From a virus: a stretch of 32,329 bases of DNA. Of the stretch, positions 7,395 to 14,894 are shown piece by piece. Each line of letters starts with the position of its first letter. The first letter of the stretch is position 1. Location: IMG/VR virus record IMGVR_UViG_3300008116_000172, positions 1 through 32,329 of that record; one strand, written 5' to 3'. The notes below the pieces were generated by a model. That model saw only the letters and a program-made list of their open reading frames with translations, searched no databases and was not told the origin of the DNA. The position numbers were made by a program, and so were the translations under genes.

Positions 7395-8101
7395 TATAAC
7401 CCTATTTCTGCAACAATGAATTTTATTAGTGAAATATCTTCTTTATTTTTCTTAAACTTTTTAATCCATACTTCCGGATTGATTGCACTTGCAATAGCAT
7501 TAAGTTGTGTATCATCCATATTGTCTAACAGGATTCTTCCAGACTTACAATTTAATAATAGCCATGGACTAATTTTTCCGTCTTTAATATCAAACATTGC
7601 TCTGCTTGTGCTTACTTTTAAAAAGTATTCACTCCATATAGTTTCAACAGCTTGTTCTTTAGACCATGCAACCATATGTTTAATACTTCTATCTAGTGCA
7701 ACATCGGCAGGTTCTGTGTGAATTAATTCTAATGCATATTTTTCATACAGGGCATCTCTGCACCAATGATCTAATTTGACACCACTTCGAATTACCCAGT
7801 CAATATAGTGATCTGGATATAAAGGATTTACATTACTTACATAACTGCCAAACTTAACAAAGGCGTTATAGTAGGGACTTTTAGCAAACTCTGCATACGT
7901 CTTATCACCCTTTGACTGTTGACTCATCTTAAAGAATCGGTTAAAGGCATCATATCCTATACGCACTGCCTTGTCGTCTTTTTGTAAATGTCTACGCTTT
8001 TGTTCGCACACGTGAGTAACTAAGGTACTTTCTTTTGTGTACCCGTGTCCACAATATTGACAGATATACGGCTTAGTTTTATTCACTTTTAATTGTAACA
8101 T
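7394..8101 (-). CDS. C2H2 zinc-finger phage protein (235 aa), unknown
   Basis: A classical C2H2-like finger lies at the N-terminus: C-x2-C at residues 14-17 (ICQYCGHGYT) followed by an H-V-C end near 30-32. It is followed by a long helical region rich in aromatic residues, with no catalytic motif I recognise. The finger suggests DNA or protein binding. It abuts the upstream gene (the TAA is directly followed by the ATG) and overlaps the mini-DnaE gene as TAATG, so the two are probably co-translated. Similar zinc-finger proteins occur in marine T4-like phages, by memory only. A role in replication or helicase loading is possible from context, not from sequence. Confidence 0.6.
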   Translation of the reverse strand: MLQLKVNKTKPYICQYCGHGYTKESTLVTHVCEQKRRHLQKDDKAVRIGYDAFNRFFKMSQQSKGDKTYAEFAKSPYYNAFVKFGSYVSNVNPLYPDHYIDWVIRSGVKLDHWCRDALYEKYALELIHTEPADVALDRSIKHMVAWSKEQAVETIWSEYFLKVSTSRAMFDIKDGKISPWLLLNCKSGRILLDNMDDTQLNAIASAINPEVWIKKFKKNKEDISLIKFIVAEIGL

Positions 8102-8575
8102 TTAAAATAACTTGTCAATTTCTTTATCAGAATATCCATGTTGTTCGGCTAACGACTTGAGTTCTTTAAGAGTCATTATCTGGCTCAGCATCTCAAGTTC
8201 ATCTTGTTTTCTATTAGGATAAACTGCTAACAAAAACTTTAGGCGTTTGGTATCGCCTTTCTTTTGTTTGAAACCTATCCATTGATGAAAGAAGATTTTC
8301 TTACTGTCATGACTACACATACACAGTAGTTGCCATAACAGCTTAGGATGTTTTTGCAGTGTGTTCCAGTGTTTGTTAAAGTACTCGTTCACAGCTAAAA
8401 CAAAGTGTTCTTGAACTTCTCTTTTTTGATTAGCCGCATTACTAACATAGCGATTAAGAATGAACAGTTCACTCTTTAGAGACTTTTGTTGATCAGCATC
8501 TAACTCATTCCAGAGACTTTTTGCTCCTAGATCAACTGCTGCCAATTTGTCTTTTAATTCAATCTTCTCGCTCAT
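8102..8575 (-). CDS. Helical phage protein (157 aa), unknown
   Basis: It is rich in Lys, Leu, Trp and His, with a recognisable core HPKLLWQLLCM (residues 76-86) and FFHQWIGFKQKKG (95-107), then a C-terminal helix-turn-helix-like stretch (MTLKELKSLAEQHGYSD). I recall similar cores in T4-like phages but not a proven function. It overlaps the upstream gene by 17 bases and abuts the zinc-finger gene, so it belongs to the early operon. A replication-accessory role such as a clamp-loader or helicase-loader subunit is possible from neighbours only. Confidence 0.55.
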   Translation of the reverse strand: MSEKIELKDKLAAVDLGAKSLWNELDADQQKSLKSELFILNRYVSNAANQKREVQEHFVLAVNEYFNKHWNTLQKHPKLLWQLLCMCSHDSKKIFFHQWIGFKQKKGDTKRLKFLLAVYPNRKQDELEMLSQIMTLKELKSLAEQHGYSDKEIDKLF

Positions 8576-8864
8576 CTTCGATCTCTGTTGGTGGTAATAT
8601 ACCGTTACTACGTTTGTCTCTATGTGCCTCTACATCTTGAAACAGTCTTTGTTCTTGCACTGTTTCTTCGCCAAAAAACTTACGTGGGTTGCCGCACATA
8701 ACACAGTTAGAGTCGCCGCAAGTAGTTGCATGTACTTTGGCTAATCTGTGTTCTGGACCAGTTGGAAAGCCGTGAGCTTTAGCAATCTTGCTTTGTTTCT
8801 TTACAGCATTTTCGTCTTTGAGCAAACGCTTTGAATGCTTGAATCGATCTTCTTCTGTACTCAT
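8559..8864 (-). CDS. Conserved small protein with CxxxxCxxC motif (101 aa)
   Basis: It contains KHSKRLLKDENAVKKQSKIA (9-28) and a cysteine motif, TTCGDSNCVMCGNPRKFFGE (48-67), that could bind a zinc ion. The C-terminus is acidic. Proteins with this pattern are common as hypothetical genes in phages and some bacteria; no function is established to my knowledge. It starts at an ATGA overlap with the gene upstream and runs 17 bases into the next one. Confidence 0.6.
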   Translation of the reverse strand: MSTEEDRFKHSKRLLKDENAVKKQSKIAKAHGFPTGPEHRLAKVHATTCGDSNCVMCGNPRKFFGEETVQEQRLFQDVEAHRDKRSNGILPPTEIEDERED

Positions 8865-9127
8865 TCTGGATTATCCTTTGATAGTCTGTATATCATTATA
8901 GCACGATCTAATGCCTTTTGTAAAGCAGGATTGGTAGGAGCAGCACGGTGAATTTCACCCCATAGCTTACTGTCCATTAGATGATCATGTAACGGGCGTC
9001 CATCGCTTGTGCGAGGGTCAAACTCCCAGCCAACTGGGTGCCGATCAGTTTTGCCAAACTCTCTAGCATACGTCACACCATCGGCACGTTCGTATATGTA
9101 AGTAGCTCCAGGTTTTAATGATCCCAT
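8861..9127 (-). CDS. Conserved small phage protein (88 aa), unknown
   Basis: It begins MGSLKPGATYIYERADGVTY, a pattern I recall from hypothetical proteins of T4-like phages, and continues with GWEFDPRTSDGRP. The likely fold is a small beta-hairpin domain followed by C-terminal helices. There is no catalytic motif. Its ATG overlaps the stop of the upstream gene (TAATG) and its stop overlaps the next ATG, so it is locked into the operon. Confidence 0.6.
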   Translation of the reverse strand: MGSLKPGATYIYERADGVTYAREFGKTDRHPVGWEFDPRTSDGRPLHDHLMDSKLWGEIHRAAPTNPALQKALDRAIMIYRLSKDNPE

Positions 9128-9633
9128 TATAATAATTTATCTAATTGAATGACTTCTTGCTGACGTGAAATTTCTTTGACAAAATAACAACACAATGCTT
9201 TAGGTTCAGTTCCTAATGGCACTGCGAGTAATTGTCCGTTTTTCATTTTAGGAAAGTACCATTTGACATCGTTATAAAAATTAACAATCTCAATTTTCTT
9301 AAATTCTAATCTAAAACTGCTTAATGGATTAAAACAAAATGCATCGAATCCTCTATCATTTAAACTGGTCAACGGAAGTATTTCAATATCACAGTTGCTT
9401 TGATTGTCTCCGATGGCAATGCTCCAATCTAACGGCATAGCAATTTCTTGATCTCCTATTTTTAATACCATTGCTGGGCTATTAAAGCTTTCAAGAAAAA
9501 TTAAAGGCTGAAAGAAAAAGTCAGGTTCTTGAGGGTTGCTGTTGTCTAATACAGCGAATCTCATACTGTCATCTACCTCTTCGGGTAAATTATTTAAATC
9601 AAAGGGTATGTTGTCTAGGGTTAATATTTGCAT
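9127..9633 (-). CDS. Conserved phage protein (168 aa), first gene of early operon
   Basis: The C-terminus (KNGQLLAVPLGTEPKALCCY, then FVKEISRQQEVIQLDKLL) resembles a group of hypothetical proteins encoded next to uvsW in aquatic T4-like phages, by memory. The rest is beta-rich with many Phe residues. There is no signal peptide or enzyme motif. It is the promoter-proximal gene of the operon running down to 6819. The ATG at 9633 lies seven bases after a TATTAT -10 element, so its mRNA would have almost no leader. Confidence 0.6.
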   Translation of the reverse strand: MQILTLDNIPFDLNNLPEEVDDSMRFAVLDNSNPQEPDFFFQPLIFLESFNSPAMVLKIGDQEIAMPLDWSIAIGDNQSNCDIEILPLTSLNDRGFDAFCFNPLSSFRLEFKKIEIVNFYNDVKWYFPKMKNGQLLAVPLGTEPKALCCYFVKEISRQQEVIQLDKLL

Positions 9634-9640
9634 AGTTGTT

Positions 9641-9669
9641 ATAATACAACACTTTTAAGGAAGTGTCAA
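9641..9669 (-). promoter_or_regulatory. Near-consensus sigma70 promoter with internal inverted repeat
   Basis: On the minus strand TTGACA (9664-9669) is followed by a 17-base spacer and TATTAT (9641-9646). Transcription should start near 9633-9635, at the ATG of the 168-aa gene. The spacer and -35 carry an inverted repeat ACACTT-N6-AAGTGT (9649-9666) that could be an operator or a weak hairpin ending the uvsW message. Confidence 0.75.
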
Positions 9670-9674
9670 CCTTT

Positions 9675-11132
9675 TTACCATTTAATCTTTTCAAGAGTAA
9701 ACGGATACTTTGCATCTTTATAGAATTTTTTACGTTCTGTCAAATGTCTTTTTGCATACTTGCAAGTTGATGTGATATCCCATACTTGCACGAAATCTTT
9801 ATCGTCTGCCTTTCTTATGCCGCGGCCAATGCTTTGGATAACTCTAACAAACGACTTGCCAGGTTCCAACAGAACCAAGTTAAAGATCCTAGGAATATTA
9901 ATACCAACAGCCGCGACACCATAGGTCGCGATAATAATTTTGTTCGTACTTGTTCTAACTTCGTCATATTCTTCCTTGCGGTCTTTTGTCTTAACTTCAC
10001 CAGATATAAAAACACTGTCAGGCAATTCATTAACAAAAAATTTACCTGAGTCAATTCTATTAACAAGAACTAATGTGTTTCCTGTTTGTGAAATAGTTTT
10101 GACTAAGTTACTTAGATATCTCATACGGTCTTCGTCTGTAACTAGATATTTGTTTTCGTCTGCATAGCTTTTAAATTCAGGTATATCTACTAACTGTAAA
10201 ACATTAACGTGACAGCTAGCAAGCACTCCTGCTTCTTGTAGTTCATGTGCCTTGACGCTGCCTAGCACTGGTCCTATGCTGGCAAAAATACTTTCAAATT
10301 CTGCAGGGTCTTTAGGCACAGTGCCAGTTAATCCCCATCGAATACAAGAATTATGTACGTTCTGTGTAAGTAAGTTTTTAAGCACATCAGCCTTGGCCAT
10401 GTGTACTTCATCTACCATTACAGTTCTTACATCTTCTAAGAATTCTGCTAAACTTAAAATATCTTGTTGATGATTTTTACTTTTCTTGTCAAGTATGTTT
10501 AAGCTTTGCCAAGTGCAAATTGTATGAGTTTTGTTAAGATCTTTTCGGTCACCATAATAAACTCCGACATCAAGTCCTACGTTGATAAAGTCTTCTTCTG
10601 TTTGTTCAACAAGACTTTTATTTGGAACAATAGTGATGGTTCTTCCGTAAGGCTCGCATAGTTTTGCCAATGTAGCAGTGGTAATAGTTTTACCAAAACC
10701 AGTGGCAATTTCTTGAATACATTGCGGATTTTCTAAGAATGTGTTTATTACTGCTACTTGGTCTTCTCGCAGTCTAATTGGTTGACCTGCAAATCTATGT
10801 CCGCTAGGCCAACATTTATCTCCCCAAAAATCAACTTCAATTTTAGGAAATTGAATTTTTACAGGATGCCGATTATCTTCTATTTCTTCAATGTCAACAT
10901 TGCTATTTTCTAGAATTTCCAGTATACGAGGTAACTGACTTAGGTAACCGTTTCCGCCTAATCCAAATAAACTGACAGTGCCGTCCCATCTACCTAATCT
11001 ATATGCAGGATGATACTTTGCATAGCCAACTTCATATTTGAACTCGTTAGCTAACTTCCTACGAATTTCTACAGGAAGGCCTTCAATTTTAATGTTTACT
11101 TCATCTCTAATAATTAACTTACACGATTGCAT
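9675..11132 (-). CDS. uvsW: UvsW-like DNA/RNA helicase
   Basis: A superfamily 2 helicase that in T4 unwinds R-loops and remodels forks and recombination intermediates, helping the switch to recombination-dependent replication. An N-terminal substrate-binding domain (about 1-115) includes YHPAYRLGRWDGTVSLF (40-56). The motor follows: Walker A ATGFGKT (143-149), DEVH box (241-244), motif III LTGT near 277-280 and motif VI QSIGRGIRK near the C-terminus. The 485-residue length is close to T4 UvsW (about 500). Its start overlaps the upstream gene by 14 bases. Confidence 0.93.
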   Translation of the reverse strand: MQSCKLIIRDEVNIKIEGLPVEIRRKLANEFKYEVGYAKYHPAYRLGRWDGTVSLFGLGGNGYLSQLPRILEILENSNVDIEEIEDNRHPVKIQFPKIEVDFWGDKCWPSGHRFAGQPIRLREDQVAVINTFLENPQCIQEIATGFGKTITTATLAKLCEPYGRTITIVPNKSLVEQTEEDFINVGLDVGVYYGDRKDLNKTHTICTWQSLNILDKKSKNHQQDILSLAEFLEDVRTVMVDEVHMAKADVLKNLLTQNVHNSCIRWGLTGTVPKDPAEFESIFASIGPVLGSVKAHELQEAGVLASCHVNVLQLVDIPEFKSYADENKYLVTDEDRMRYLSNLVKTISQTGNTLVLVNRIDSGKFFVNELPDSVFISGEVKTKDRKEEYDEVRTSTNKIIIATYGVAAVGINIPRIFNLVLLEPGKSFVRVIQSIGRGIRKADDKDFVQVWDITSTCKYAKRHLTERKKFYKDAKYPFTLEKIKW

Positions 11133-12288
11133 GGACTTCCTTATCTAAGGGTTGAGTAACTCCGTAGTATACTATCAAATCAACATCAGAGCAATATACA
11201 TAACTTTTGTTTGATTTAAAACTTGAAGTGAAACTAATTACTGTTTGCGGTTTCCATTGTGATTTTATCATAAATTTTGGTATTTTATTGTTACTAATAC
11301 CTACCACAGTAGTTGTTCCTGTCAAGTCTTTATTGTAAGCTAGTGCATTTATTTCTTGATTGAATTTTTCTGAATCACTTTCTTTATTGTATCTAAAGTA
11401 AATACCAATGTCGTCGCCTAGGTTAAGTTCTTTAACTGCATTTTCAACAAATTTTAGATTTTTTTTATCTTTTAAAGATTGATGACCATCAAAAATTAGC
11501 ATCACTGGAAATCTTTTTAAATTTTTAAGAGAAGACATTAGTTCAGTAAATCCAATGTCAGCACCTACAAAAATTTTTCTAGACTCTCTATTTGCAATTT
11601 TGTTTTCTAGGGAATTTTCTTGGATTTTTTGGGTATTTTTGTACTGATACCGAATTTTTCGGTCTTGCAATAATTGCAAGTTTGTTAAGTAATCTTCCCC
11701 TAAACTAGATTTTACTGCATTTTTTGTTTTTTCATTTTTTAAATCAAAAATGTCAAATGGGTCTTTTGTGTTTTTTTGTATTTCTTGAATTTCTTGGAAA
11801 AAATTGGTGATTTTTTCGTCTATTTCGAAATTGTCATTCTTAAAGGCATCGACTACTAACGTTAAATTTTCTTCAGTAAGGTTAATTATATATTTTGACC
11901 CTGAAGTAACAATGTTACCTTTTAACAAGATGTTAAGTGCTGAAATTTTTTCTCGAAATTTTGTGTTATAACTAAATTCAACCACAAAAGAGTCAGCAGA
12001 TTCGGCTGGGATGTATATTTTTTTGATTTTTTTGATTTCTCTAAAAGACTTCGACCACATTTTTTCTTCTATGACATTTTGCACGTCTGGGATGATGGAA
12101 GTCATTGGTGCTATATTTTCTTTTATGATTTTTATCAAAAGATTTCCTTGATTTTCCGTCAAGAAAACTCCGAAAGTCAGCTGTTTTTCCAAACTTAACA
12201 AAATACGTTTGTCTTTGTTCGGTATAGCTTGCTGTACTGTCTTAATATTAGCGGCGATAAGGGGTAATAGTGAATCAACTGTAGACAT
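11119..12288 (-). CDS. Unknown conserved protein upstream of uvsW (389 aa)
   Basis: It is Lys-, Asn- and Ile-rich and visibly more AT-rich than its neighbours (many A/T runs). Landmarks are an N-terminal region around KRILLSLEKQLTFGVFLTEN, a central helical, charged stretch (EIQEIQKNTKDPFDIFDL, about 180-197), RKIRYQYKNT, and a Rossmann-like C-terminal part with FPVMLIFDGHQ and DVDLIVYYG. No Walker motif is visible. I recall relatives beside uvsW in other aquatic T4-like phages, always without function. The 14-base overlap with uvsW implies coupled translation and perhaps a partner role. Confidence 0.55.
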   Translation of the reverse strand: MSTVDSLLPLIAANIKTVQQAIPNKDKRILLSLEKQLTFGVFLTENQGNLLIKIIKENIAPMTSIIPDVQNVIEEKMWSKSFREIKKIKKIYIPAESADSFVVEFSYNTKFREKISALNILLKGNIVTSGSKYIINLTEENLTLVVDAFKNDNFEIDEKITNFFQEIQEIQKNTKDPFDIFDLKNEKTKNAVKSSLGEDYLTNLQLLQDRKIRYQYKNTQKIQENSLENKIANRESRKIFVGADIGFTELMSSLKNLKRFPVMLIFDGHQSLKDKKNLKFVENAVKELNLGDDIGIYFRYNKESDSEKFNQEINALAYNKDLTGTTTVVGISNNKIPKFMIKSQWKPQTVISFTSSFKSNKSYVYCSDVDLIVYYGVTQPLDKEVHAIV

Positions 12289-12297
12289 TGTGCTATT

Positions 12298-13053
12298 TTA
12301 CATTCTTTCAATGTCTTCTTCAACACATATTTCGCCATGTTGAACTTCTAAAATGTGACAAGGTTCAGAAAAATGGTTAAATCCTCGATGCCATACTGAC
12401 TGTCCTATAACGTAGCTATGATTTTGTTTAATAGTATCAATGATAGATTCGTCATGTCTTAATATTTCTACTTGACAGTTGCCTTTTAACACATACCAAT
12501 GTTCAGCTCGGTTAAAATGGCGTTGCATACTCAAGCTTTTTCCAGGTTCTATTACTAATTCCTTAACTTTACATCCTTTTAGGTCATGTAACGTCTTATA
12601 GTAGCCCCAAGGTCGAATTGTAGTCGGGGCTTGCCATTCTTTTAAGATCCAACTGCTTGAATTTTTCTTATCTTCGCCGCCTACGCCAAACGCAAAACTT
12701 AAACGAGGATCTTGTACCTGCATTTCTGGAATATTTCCTTCAGTTCTATCTCCGCCGTTGGCAAAAATAATCTCATCGTTAGGAAATAACTCTAAAGTTT
12801 CTTTGATAAATGTTCCGCAGCCGTTATCTGGGTCATCAGCTACCATTACGGTCATGTCGACCATTTTTAAATTTCTAATAATTGCATCACGTTCCCAAAT
12901 AGGCAAAAAAGGCCTGCCTTTTTTACGGGCAAGCCATGAGTCTGAGTTAAGGCCTACAATTAGTTTGTCACCTAACTTTTTTGCTGATTCAAAATATGCA
13001 ATATGGCCAGAATGTATGGGATCAAACCCTCCGGTGACTAATACTATCTTCAT
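12298..13053 (-). CDS. Nucleotidyltransferase-cupin fusion (251 aa)
   Basis: Residues 1-140 form a cytidylyltransferase-like domain of the RfaE/TagD/HldE type: VTGGFDPIHSGH (6-17) contains the HxGH nucleotide-binding motif, and WERDAIIR (53-60) is the usual helix. Residues 147-251 are a type II mannose-6-phosphate isomerase/cupin-like domain starting RPWGYY, with PGKSLSMQRHFNRAEHWYVL (170-189) supplying the metal-binding His residues. The likely role is nucleotide-sugar metabolism, activating a sugar or polyol phosphate; the substrate is unknown. It sits between uvsY (ATGA overlap) and the uvsW region, so a metabolic gene is embedded in the recombination operon. Confidence 0.8.
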   Translation of the reverse strand: MKIVLVTGGFDPIHSGHIAYFESAKKLGDKLIVGLNSDSWLARKKGRPFLPIWERDAIIRNLKMVDMTVMVADDPDNGCGTFIKETLELFPNDEIIFANGGDRTEGNIPEMQVQDPRLSFAFGVGGEDKKNSSSWILKEWQAPTTIRPWGYYKTLHDLKGCKVKELVIEPGKSLSMQRHFNRAEHWYVLKGNCQVEILRHDESIIDTIKQNHSYVIGQSVWHRGFNHFSEPCHILEVQHGEICVEEDIERM

Positions 13054-13505
13054 AAACTTGCATCTTCCATACCAGCAACTCGCAATTTAATAATGTTAGA
13101 CAGTTGCCATTGTTTAATATCAAGACCCTTGGTTATACCTAGCCATTTATTACGAAGTAGAGCAAATTCATTTATAATTTTCTCCATATCGATGACATCT
13201 GCTTCACCATCTACATACTTTTCCACATCTCGGGATGTCAATGCACGTTGATAAGTCTCAAGATATTTACGAAACAAAGAACTGCGAAGCCTTCGCAGTT
13301 CAATATTCAAGTATTCTAAAATTGCTTCAATTTCTTGAAGCTGACTAAATCTTTGTTCCACAACACCGGGCATACCGGCAGCTGCCTTTTCTATATTTCC
13401 CGTTATACGAGTATCACTTCTTGCTGCCTGTAATTCGGCTTCGAAGTATGCAACGGCGTCTGGAATATTAGAGATATCCTTAGATACTTTTGTGTACCAA
13501 GACAT
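13050..13505 (-). CDS. uvsY: UvsY-like recombination mediator
   Basis: UvsY loads UvsX onto gp32-covered ssDNA. The protein is all-helical (151 residues; T4 UvsY has 137), with a long charged central region LEYLNIELRRLRSSLFRKYL (74-93) and a C-terminal stretch ending KLRVAGMEDASL. The call rests on overall pattern, similarity to cyanophage UvsY as I recall it, and its place two genes after uvsX. It joins its neighbours by 1- and 4-base overlaps. A perfect 23-base palindrome lies within the gene at 13279-13301. Confidence 0.75.
   Translation of the reverse strand: MSWYTKVSKDISNIPDAVAYFEAELQAARSDTRITGNIEKAAAGMPGVVEQRFSQLQEIEAILEYLNIELRRLRSSLFRKYLETYQRALTSRDVEKYVDGEADVIDMEKIINEFALLRNKWLGITKGLDIKQWQLSNIIKLRVAGMEDASL
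13279..13301. repeat. Perfect 11-bp inverted repeat with 1-base centre, inside uvsY
   Basis: Arms GAACTGCGAAG (13279-13289) and CTTCGCAGTTC (13291-13301) flank a single C at 13290. It lies wholly inside coding sequence for Arg/Leu/Ser-rich residues. It would form a strong hairpin in mRNA or single-stranded DNA. Confidence 0.85.
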
Positions 13506-13759
13506 TAGTCTTCGTCCTCATCAAAGTCCCAATTGTCTTCTGCTTCTGCTTCTTCATCATCTAGACTATCTTGTCCTAGATAATATTCGATTGCATCATC
13601 TAGTGATTCATCATATCCGATTGAATCCTTTAATGTTTTATCACTAATGCCATGATCTGCCAACAAGTCAACATATCGTTCAGCAAGTGATTCTAGTGTT
13701 TTTTTATCTGCGTATTCTTTAAATAACAGCCAGATATCTGCGATTTGATTCTCATTCAT
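13505..13759 (-). CDS. Small acidic protein (84 aa) between uvsX and uvsY
   Basis: It ends in a dense Asp/Glu tail (SLDDEEAEAEDNWDFDEDED) that resembles a DNA mimic or the acidic tail of a single-strand binding protein. The N-terminal half is helical (IADIWLLFKEYADKKTL). No family is recognised with confidence. It overlaps uvsX by 8 bases and uvsY by 1 base. Placement between the recombinase and its mediator suggests a helper in presynaptic filament control, which is inference only. Confidence 0.6.
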   Translation of the reverse strand: MNENQIADIWLLFKEYADKKTLESLAERYVDLLADHGISDKTLKDSIGYDESLDDAIEYYLGQDSLDDEEAEAEDNWDFDEDED

Positions 13760-14828
13760 GATTTACAATTTCTCCGGTTTCAGGATCTACATTAGATTGT
13801 ACTACGGCCGAGTCGTCGAATTCAAGCATGATTTTGTCCAATCCGCCTTCTTCATTGCGATCCCATTCCTTGCGATACATCTTTAACTCTGTACCATCCT
13901 TAGAAACGTATTTAAGTCTGTTGCCATCTTTTGTGAGGATACCTTTTGCTTCACACAGGTCAACTAATCCGCTGTACGGACTCATACCTGTAGCATAAGG
14001 AATTTCAACTTGAACTGATTCAAAAGGTTTAGCATAACGTGTCTTCATGATCTTACATGCGGCACGAATACCATTTACAGTTGTAGTCTTGTTGCCATCT
14101 GCGTCGGTTTTCAATTTCAATTTACGCATAGCAATAACAATACTAGACGCATAAATGAAACCTTGTCCGCCTGAAATCTTGTCATCTGGATCAAACATAT
14201 CCTGTGATGCATAGGTGTGATTAGTACAAACTAATCCGACATTGTAACTACCAAACATGTTTACACAGTTACGAACAAGTGATGTAAGTGCTTTAGGCTT
14301 ACGGCCCATGTCACCTTTCATCTCGCCTGCTTCGAACTGATTAACGTCAGTCGGAGTCAACAACATACCTAACGAGTCAATTACAAAAAGAACTTTAGGA
14401 CGAGTTGCTTCGTCCATTACTTTGTATTCTTTCATAAACTCACTGATAGTTTTTGCCACGTCATCGATCATAGCCATGTTCAACTTCAATAGTTTATCTT
14501 CTGCTGTATCAACACCAAGATCTTTTAACCATTGTTCGTCAAGTGCGTTTTCACTGTCAATTAGCACAACATAAATGCCTTGCTCTTGTGCATGGCGAAT
14601 TAAGTTACCTGAACAGATATAACTTTTGCCTGCACCAGATTCTCCTGCAAGAACAGTAACTTTACCAAGCGGAACGCCTTTGTTAAAATCACTGCTAATT
14701 AAATAATTTAAAGCATAGTTGCCAGTTGAAACCCAATCAGTTGGGTCATTAAAGCCAACACCTAACCCGTCAATGCTTTTAGTTAGGGTTTTACGAAATT
14801 TTGATAAATCGAATGCCTTTGTAGCCAT
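13752..14828 (-). CDS. uvsX: UvsX recombinase (RecA family)
   Basis: It forms the ATP-dependent filament on ssDNA for strand exchange and recombination-primed replication. Walker A is GESGAGKS (62-69) and Walker B is VLFVID (146-151). A DSENALD stretch (91-97) and KISGGQGFIYASS correspond to the conserved core and loop region. The 358-residue length is near T4 UvsX (about 390). The start has a good Shine-Dalgarno sequence (AAGGAAAAAAT before ATG). A stem-loop lies 24 bases upstream of the ATG, between gp32 and uvsX. Confidence 0.95.
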   Translation of the reverse strand: MATKAFDLSKFRKTLTKSIDGLGVGFNDPTDWVSTGNYALNYLISSDFNKGVPLGKVTVLAGESGAGKSYICSGNLIRHAQEQGIYVVLIDSENALDEQWLKDLGVDTAEDKLLKLNMAMIDDVAKTISEFMKEYKVMDEATRPKVLFVIDSLGMLLTPTDVNQFEAGEMKGDMGRKPKALTSLVRNCVNMFGSYNVGLVCTNHTYASQDMFDPDDKISGGQGFIYASSIVIAMRKLKLKTDADGNKTTTVNGIRAACKIMKTRYAKPFESVQVEIPYATGMSPYSGLVDLCEAKGILTKDGNRLKYVSKDGTELKMYRKEWDRNEEGGLDKIMLEFDDSAVVQSNVDPETGEIVNHE

Positions 14829-14851
14829 ATTTTTTCCTTAGGTGAAGAGAA

Positions 14852-14885
14852 CTCGGGCATAAGATCTATGTCTTAGTGGCCCGAG
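14852..14885 (-). promoter_or_regulatory. Stem-loop between gp32 and uvsX
   Basis: Arms CTCGGGC (14852-14858) and GCCCGAG (14879-14885) enclose a 20-base loop that itself can pair AAGA with TCTT (14861-14864 and 14871-14874). No T-run follows on the minus strand, so it looks like an RNA-processing, stabilising or translational control element rather than a terminator. Confidence 0.55.
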
Positions 14886-14894
14886 CCGTGTTTA

